From: Dehalococcoidia bacterium
GTDB taxonomy: Bacteria > Chloroflexota > Dehalococcoidia > Dehalococcoidales > CSSed11-197
Reading direction: 5' to 3'
Length of the DNA: 8,945 bases
Assembly (NCBI GenBank): GCA_003552785.1
Contig: PUOQ01000115.1
Span: forward strand, 1-8,945
Every line of letters starts with the position of its first letter. Position 1 is the stretch's first letter. The notes under the pieces were generated by a model. That model saw nothing but the letters and a program-made list of their open reading frames with translations, did no database searches and was not told where the DNA came from. A program made the translations under genes and the position numbers. Shown here piece after piece: positions 6,378-8,945 of the stretch.

Positions 6378-7673
6378 CTACAAACACTTGCCCTTATTAT
6401 CAACATATTCACTGGCAAGCTTCATGGCACAAAAATCGCCGCACATGGTGCATGCATCCCCTTTGGTTTTGCTTCTATCCCGTATCTCTTTAAATCTTTG
6501 AGGATCCAGTGCCAGATTATGCTGAGTTTCCCAGTCAAGGTTTTTACGGGCTTTACTCATCTGGTAGTCCCTTTCCCGGGCGCCCTTTACTCCTTTTACA
6601 ATATCTGCGGCATGAGCAGCAATGCGGGAAGCTATAACTCCGTTTCTCACATCCAGTGCATCGGGTAAACCTAGATGCTCAGAAGGGGTGACGTAACACA
6701 AGAAATCTGCCCCTGTTATAGCGGCAATTGCTCCGCCGATAGCACCTGTAATGTGGTCGTAACCTGCTGCTATATCTGTAACAAGAGGACCCAGCACATA
6801 AAATGGAGCGTCGTGGCACAATTGTTTTTCAAGCTTCATGTTTGTTTCTATCTGATCCAAAGGTAAATGCCCGGGGCCCTCAACCATCACCTGAACTCCA
6901 TTTTTTCTGGCTTCAACAACCAGACTTCCCAATACGTTCAACTCGGCGATCTGTGCATTATCGCTTGCATCAGCAATACAGCCCGGCCTCAAACCATCAC
7001 CCAGGCTCAGAGTAACATCGTGACTTTTAGCTATATCAAGCAGGCGCTGAAACTGCTCGAAAAGTGGGTTTTCCTTATTATTATGCTTAATCCATCCGGC
7101 ATGGAATGACCCTCCTCGGCTTACTATGCCGGAAAGTCTGGGTTTTTTTTCAAGATAAGATATAACCTCCCGGGTAACTCCACAATGAACAGTGATAAAA
7201 TCAACTCCGTCTCGGACATGTTCTTCTATGGCTTCAAAAATATCATCGGCTGTCATGTCAACGATGCTTCCGCGGTTACTTATAGATTTTATGGCCGCCT
7301 GGTATACAGGCACTGTGCCAACCGGAACGCTGCACTGTTCAATCAACGCCCTTCTTATACCGGATATATCACCGCCGGTGCTTAGATCCATAACTGTATG
7401 AGCGCCGGCCTCAAGAGCAACATTTAGTTTTTCGATTTCAGCTGAAAGACCGGGTGCATCAGAGGAAGTACCTATGTTTGCATTTACTTTGGTGCTCAAG
7501 CCCGCGCCTATACCAACCGGTCTTAAGTTTTTATGATTTACATTTGCCGGAACAACCACCCTTCCATCTGCTACATTTCGCCTGATATAATCAGGCTGCA
7601 ACCCTTCCTGCCTGGCAACTTCCTCAATCTCTGAACTGATTATTCCCTGCCTTGCTATTTCCAGCTGCGTCAT
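6378..7673 (-). CDS. thiC: Phosphomethylpyrimidine synthase, short form
   Basis: ThiC is a radical-SAM enzyme that rearranges 5-aminoimidazole ribonucleotide into hydroxymethylpyrimidine phosphate, the pyrimidine half of thiamine. At 431 residues it is the short form lacking the long N-terminal extension of E. coli ThiC (about 630). Family blocks include VNHKNLRPVGIG near the N-terminus, NANIGTSSD, VMDLSTGGD, SVPVGTVPVYQA, FITVHCGV, SRGGSFHAGW, LSLGDGLRPGC, VMVEGPGHLP and FLCYVTPSEHLGLP. The C-terminal cluster motif reads CTMCGDFC (Cys408, 411, 415), that is CX2CX3C, one residue shorter than the CX2CX4C usually quoted. The start at 7673 has AGAGG 7 nt upstream. The gene is preceded by a TPP riboswitch and terminator and followed by pepA. 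No other thi gene is in the window. Confidence 0.95.
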   Translation of the reverse strand: MTQLEIARQGIISSEIEEVARQEGLQPDYIRRNVADGRVVVPANVNHKNLRPVGIGAGLSTKVNANIGTSSDAPGLSAEIEKLNVALEAGAHTVMDLSTGGDISGIRRALIEQCSVPVGTVPVYQAAIKSISNRGSIVDMTADDIFEAIEEHVRDGVDFITVHCGVTREVISYLEKKPRLSGIVSRGGSFHAGWIKHNNKENPLFEQFQRLLDIAKSHDVTLSLGDGLRPGCIADASDNAQIAELNVLGSLVVEARKNGVQVMVEGPGHLPLDQIETNMKLEKQLCHDAPFYVLGPLVTDIAAGYDHITGAIGGAIAAITGADFLCYVTPSEHLGLPDALDVRNGVIASRIAAHAADIVKGVKGARERDYQMSKARKNLDWETQHNLALDPQRFKEIRDRSKTKGDACTMCGDFCAMKLASEYVDNKGKCL

Positions 7674-7687
7674 GTCAATCCCTCTTT

Positions 7688-7733
7688 AAAAATTAAAACC
7701 AAGGGCTGAGTCTGCTACCCCAGTTCCTTGGTT
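7688..7733 (-). terminator. Intrinsic terminator of the thiC riboswitch (expression platform)
   Basis: On the minus strand a stem of AACCAAGG (7733-7726) and CCTTGGTT (7704-7697), 8 bp and perfect, encloses an inner 5-bp stem CTGGG/CTCAG (one G-U pair) with the loop GTAGCAGA. A T-rich tract TTAATTTTT (7696-7688) follows at once. The hairpin lies between the TPP aptamer and the thiC RBS, and the RBS is outside the stem. This points to TPP-dependent transcription termination rather than RBS masking. An alternative pairing could form: CUUGGU inside the aptamer (7767-7762) is complementary to ACCAAG of the terminator's 5' arm (7732-7727). Confidence 0.8.
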
Positions 7734-7740
7734 GAAATAC

Positions 7741-7827
7741 CCACTTCCCTACGCTTGCATTACCAAGTTCAGGTTACAAGGGTTATCCTCCAATGAGGAT
7801 TCTCAGCAGTCTTTGCCCCCCTAGCGG
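7741..7827 (-). promoter_or_regulatory. TPP riboswitch aptamer (THI element) upstream of thiC
   Basis: The minus strand carries the consensus THI-box blocks in order: CCGCTAGGGG, GCTGAGA, ACCCTTG, AACCTGAACTTGG, TAATGC and GCGTAGGGAAGTGG. The outer P1 stem is formed by CCGCT (7827-7823) and AGTGG (7745-7741). A facultative hairpin, ATCCTC/GAGGAT with loop ATTG, sits between GCTGAGA and ACCCTT, as in many bacterial examples. The aptamer binds thiamine pyrophosphate. Together with the terminator downstream it should turn off thiC, and possibly pepA, when TPP is plentiful. Confidence 0.95.
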
Positions 7828-7835
7828 TTGATTTT

Positions 7836-7864
7836 ACTATAGCATAAATGGCGACTGGCAACAA
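7836..7864 (-). promoter_or_regulatory. Putative promoter of the thiC leader
   Basis: On the minus strand TTGTTG (7864-7859) is followed after 17 bp by TATAGT (7841-7836), itself preceded by TGC to give an extended -10. Initiation near 7829 would start the RNA just at the riboswitch P1 stem, which fits well. Confidence 0.55.
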
Positions 7865-7883
7865 AGGAGCCAGTTTAATAAAA

Positions 7884-7892
7884 TGTTATAAT
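7884..7892 (+). promoter_or_regulatory. Putative extended -10 promoter of rsmG
   Basis: TGTTATAAT is a perfect extended -10 (TGn plus TATAAT). No -35 box is recognisable at 17 bp. Transcription would begin near 7899, leaving about 11 nt before the rsmG ATG at 7910 and no room for a Shine-Dalgarno site. Confidence 0.5.
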
Positions 7893-7909
7893 TTAGCTGA
7901 GCCAATTTT

Positions 7910-8626
7910 ATGAATTTTCTATCAGCAGCATCAAACCTTCAAATAAACCTTACCGGCCATCAAGTCGAGCAATTCGATCTGCTCTACCGTGAAATGATTG
8001 ACTGGAACCTCAAAACAAATTTAACCACCATTACAGAAAGAAGTGATGTTGAAATAAAACACTTTATAGATTCTCTTACCGTTTCATTAGGCGTCAATTA
8101 CTTCAAATCGAAAGAATCATATAAAGTTATCGACATAGGAAGCGGCGCGGGTTTTCCAGGTATACCTTTGAAAATTGTCTTTCCGCATTTGTCTTTGACT
8201 CTGGTTGATTCCAATGTGAAAAAATGCAGTTTTTTGGAGCATATAATTAAAACACTGGACCTGGTAAATATACACGTACTGCATGATAGAGCCGAAAACA
8301 TTGCTCGAAACCCAATTTACCGCGACCAATATGATGTAGTTTTATCCAGGGCACTTGCCAAATTGAATATTCTTATTGAGCTGTGCCTGCCTTTTTGCAA
8401 TAACAATGGCTGCTTTATTGCATTAAAAAAAGGTGGTATTGATGCCGAGCTAAACCAGGCAAAGTTTGCCCTGGATGAAATAGGCGGACGTATTCGAGAC
8501 ATAATTCCAGTGAGTATCCCGCAGTTTGAAGATAAAAGACATGTAATTGTAATTGAAAAATTTATGTCCACGCCCGCAAAATACCCGAGAAGGCCTGGAA
8601 TGCCCTCTAAAAAACCACTTAAATAA
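7910..8626 (+). CDS. rsmG: 16S rRNA (guanine(527)-N7)-methyltransferase RsmG
   Basis: RsmG (GidB) uses S-adenosylmethionine to methylate N7 of G527 in 16S rRNA, on the small subunit near the decoding site; its loss gives low-level streptomycin resistance in several species. The 238-residue length is typical. Motifs are the N-terminal QxxxFDLLYxEMIDWNxxxNLTTI block (about 18-42), KHFIDSL, the SAM-binding VIDIGSGAGFPGIPLKI (about 72-88) and LTLVDSNVKKCSFLEH (family DSxxKRxxFL). After these come DRAENIAR, YDVVLSRALAKL (family ARAxAxL, here with Ser before Arg), ALKKG, and the C-terminal PRRPGMPSKKPL signature. The ATG at 7910 gives the expected N-terminus, but no ribosome binding site is seen upstream. 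It is divergent from thiC and followed by pdxS, which appears to have its own promoter. Confidence 0.95.
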   Translation: MNFLSAASNLQINLTGHQVEQFDLLYREMIDWNLKTNLTTITERSDVEIKHFIDSLTVSLGVNYFKSKESYKVIDIGSGAGFPGIPLKIVFPHLSLTLVDSNVKKCSFLEHIIKTLDLVNIHVLHDRAENIARNPIYRDQYDVVLSRALAKLNILIELCLPFCNNNGCFIALKKGGIDAELNQAKFALDEIGGRIRDIIPVSIPQFEDKRHVIVIEKFMSTPAKYPRRPGMPSKKPLK

Positions 8627-8640
8627 ATATTTTTATTTAA
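8619..8640 (+). terminator. Possible weak A/T-only stem-loop terminator after rsmG
   Basis: TTAAATAAA (8619-8627) and TTTATTTAA (8632-8640) form a perfect 9-bp inverted repeat with a 4-base loop, overlapping the rsmG stop codon and followed by TTTT. The stem lacks any G-C pair, so it is a poor classical terminator. Confidence 0.3.
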
Positions 8641-8666
8641 TTTTCAGTACCATTTATTTTTTGTCC

Positions 8667-8695
8667 TTGATTACATTTAAGCAAGGATATAAAAT
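8667..8695 (+). promoter_or_regulatory. Putative sigma-70 type promoter of pdxS
   Basis: TTGATT (8667-8672), a 17-bp spacer and TAAAAT (8690-8695) lie in the 93-bp gap after rsmG. A start near 8702 would give a leader of about 18 nt that contains AGGAGAG (8703-8709), 10 nt before the pdxS ATG. Confidence 0.5.
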
Positions 8696-8719
8696 AGTAA
8701 TTAGGAGAGTATAATAATA

Positions 8720-8945
8720 ATGAAAACCGGAACGTGGAAAGATAAAACAGGCCTTGCCCGGTCGCTAAAAGGCGGGGTCATTATGGACGTGGTCAATCCG
8801 GAGCAGGCTAAAATAGCCGAGGCATCCGGTGCCTGTGCCGTCATGGCGCTGGAGAGGGTGCCTTCGGATATCCGTGCCGATGGAGGTGTTGCCCGGATGG
8901 CAGACCTTTCGGTGGTAGAAGCCATCATGAAATCAGTTACCATAC
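8720..8945 (+). CDS. pdxS: Pyridoxal 5'-phosphate synthase subunit PdxS (N-terminal 75 residues, cut by window end)
   Basis: PdxS makes pyridoxal phosphate from ribose 5-phosphate, glyceraldehyde 3-phosphate and ammonia supplied by the glutaminase PdxT; it forms a dodecamer of TIM barrels. The visible part contains the nearly invariant blocks KGGVIMDVVNPEQAKIAE (with the active-site Asp of MDVVN), AVMALERVPSDIRADGGVARM, and an SVVEAIMKSVTI segment that in complete homologues leads to the Schiff-base lysine just beyond the window edge. The start at 8720 is set by AGGAGAG 10 nt upstream and by fit to the family N-terminus. A complete gene would be about 295 codons. PdxT is often the next gene but is not visible. 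The opposite-strand frame at 8701-8943 is only a shadow. Confidence 0.95.
   Translation, partial: MKTGTWKDKTGLARSLKGGVIMDVVNPEQAKIAEASGACAVMALERVPSDIRADGGVARMADLSVVEAIMKSVTI

Noticed and set aside
6360..7401. Rightward open frames across thiC
   Set aside because: All are shadows of the conserved thiC reading frame.
8098..8571. Leftward open frames across rsmG
   Set aside because: They are antisense to a well-conserved rsmG and have no RBS or recognisable motifs.
8701..8943. A minus-strand 80-codon frame at the right edge
   Set aside because: It is antisense to pdxS, whose protein matches highly conserved PdxS blocks.
1..8945. Mobile element, defence system, CRISPR array, tRNA or rRNA
   Set aside because: No transposase, integrase, regularly spaced repeats or RNA-gene signatures were seen; the window is ordinary core genome.

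Overview
This is an ordinary bacterial chromosome segment of moderate GC content, densely packed with housekeeping and biosynthetic genes. I see no phage, transposon, CRISPR, tRNA or rRNA. The genes resemble those of anaerobic bacteria: a short-form ThiC ending in a CTMCGDFC-type cluster, a stand-alone CinA C-terminal domain, and PdxS-type vitamin B6 synthesis. My best guess is Chloroflexota, class Dehalococcoidia, with an anaerobic Firmicute as the alternative. This rests on family resemblance by eye, not on any search.

Layout. At 1-140 there is a left edge that cannot be assigned with certainty; it holds a possible leftward partial ORF and a promoter-like element. At 141-2863 is a rightward proline operon: proB, a small unassigned gene, proA. 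At 2860-4168 is a leftward pair, cinA C-terminal domain (pncC-like) followed by rph; rph ends tail to tail with proA and their stop codons share one TTAA. At 4288-4777 are two overlapping rightward small genes: a two-helix membrane protein of unknown function and a DUF167/YggU protein. At 4793-7673 is a leftward pair, thiC then pepA. It is preceded at 7688-7827 by a TPP riboswitch aptamer and an intrinsic terminator. At 7910-8945 are rightward rsmG and the first 75 codons of pdxS, which runs off the window.

How the parts work together. ProB and ProA carry out the first two steps from glutamate to proline. ThiC makes the pyrimidine half of thiamine and is controlled by thiamine pyrophosphate through its leader; pepA may be swept into the same transcript. 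PdxS makes pyridoxal phosphate together with a PdxT expected outside the window. RNase PH and RsmG mature tRNA 3' ends and modify 16S rRNA. The CinA domain salvages nicotinamide mononucleotide.

No exotic multi-gene system is visible. The points most worth following are the two small uncharacterised genes (1285-1554 and 4288-4518), the riboswitch-terminator architecture, the compressed cysteine motif in ThiC, the contrast between SD-less short leaders (proB, rsmG) and strong SD sites elsewhere, and the cysteine-bearing ORF at the left edge.
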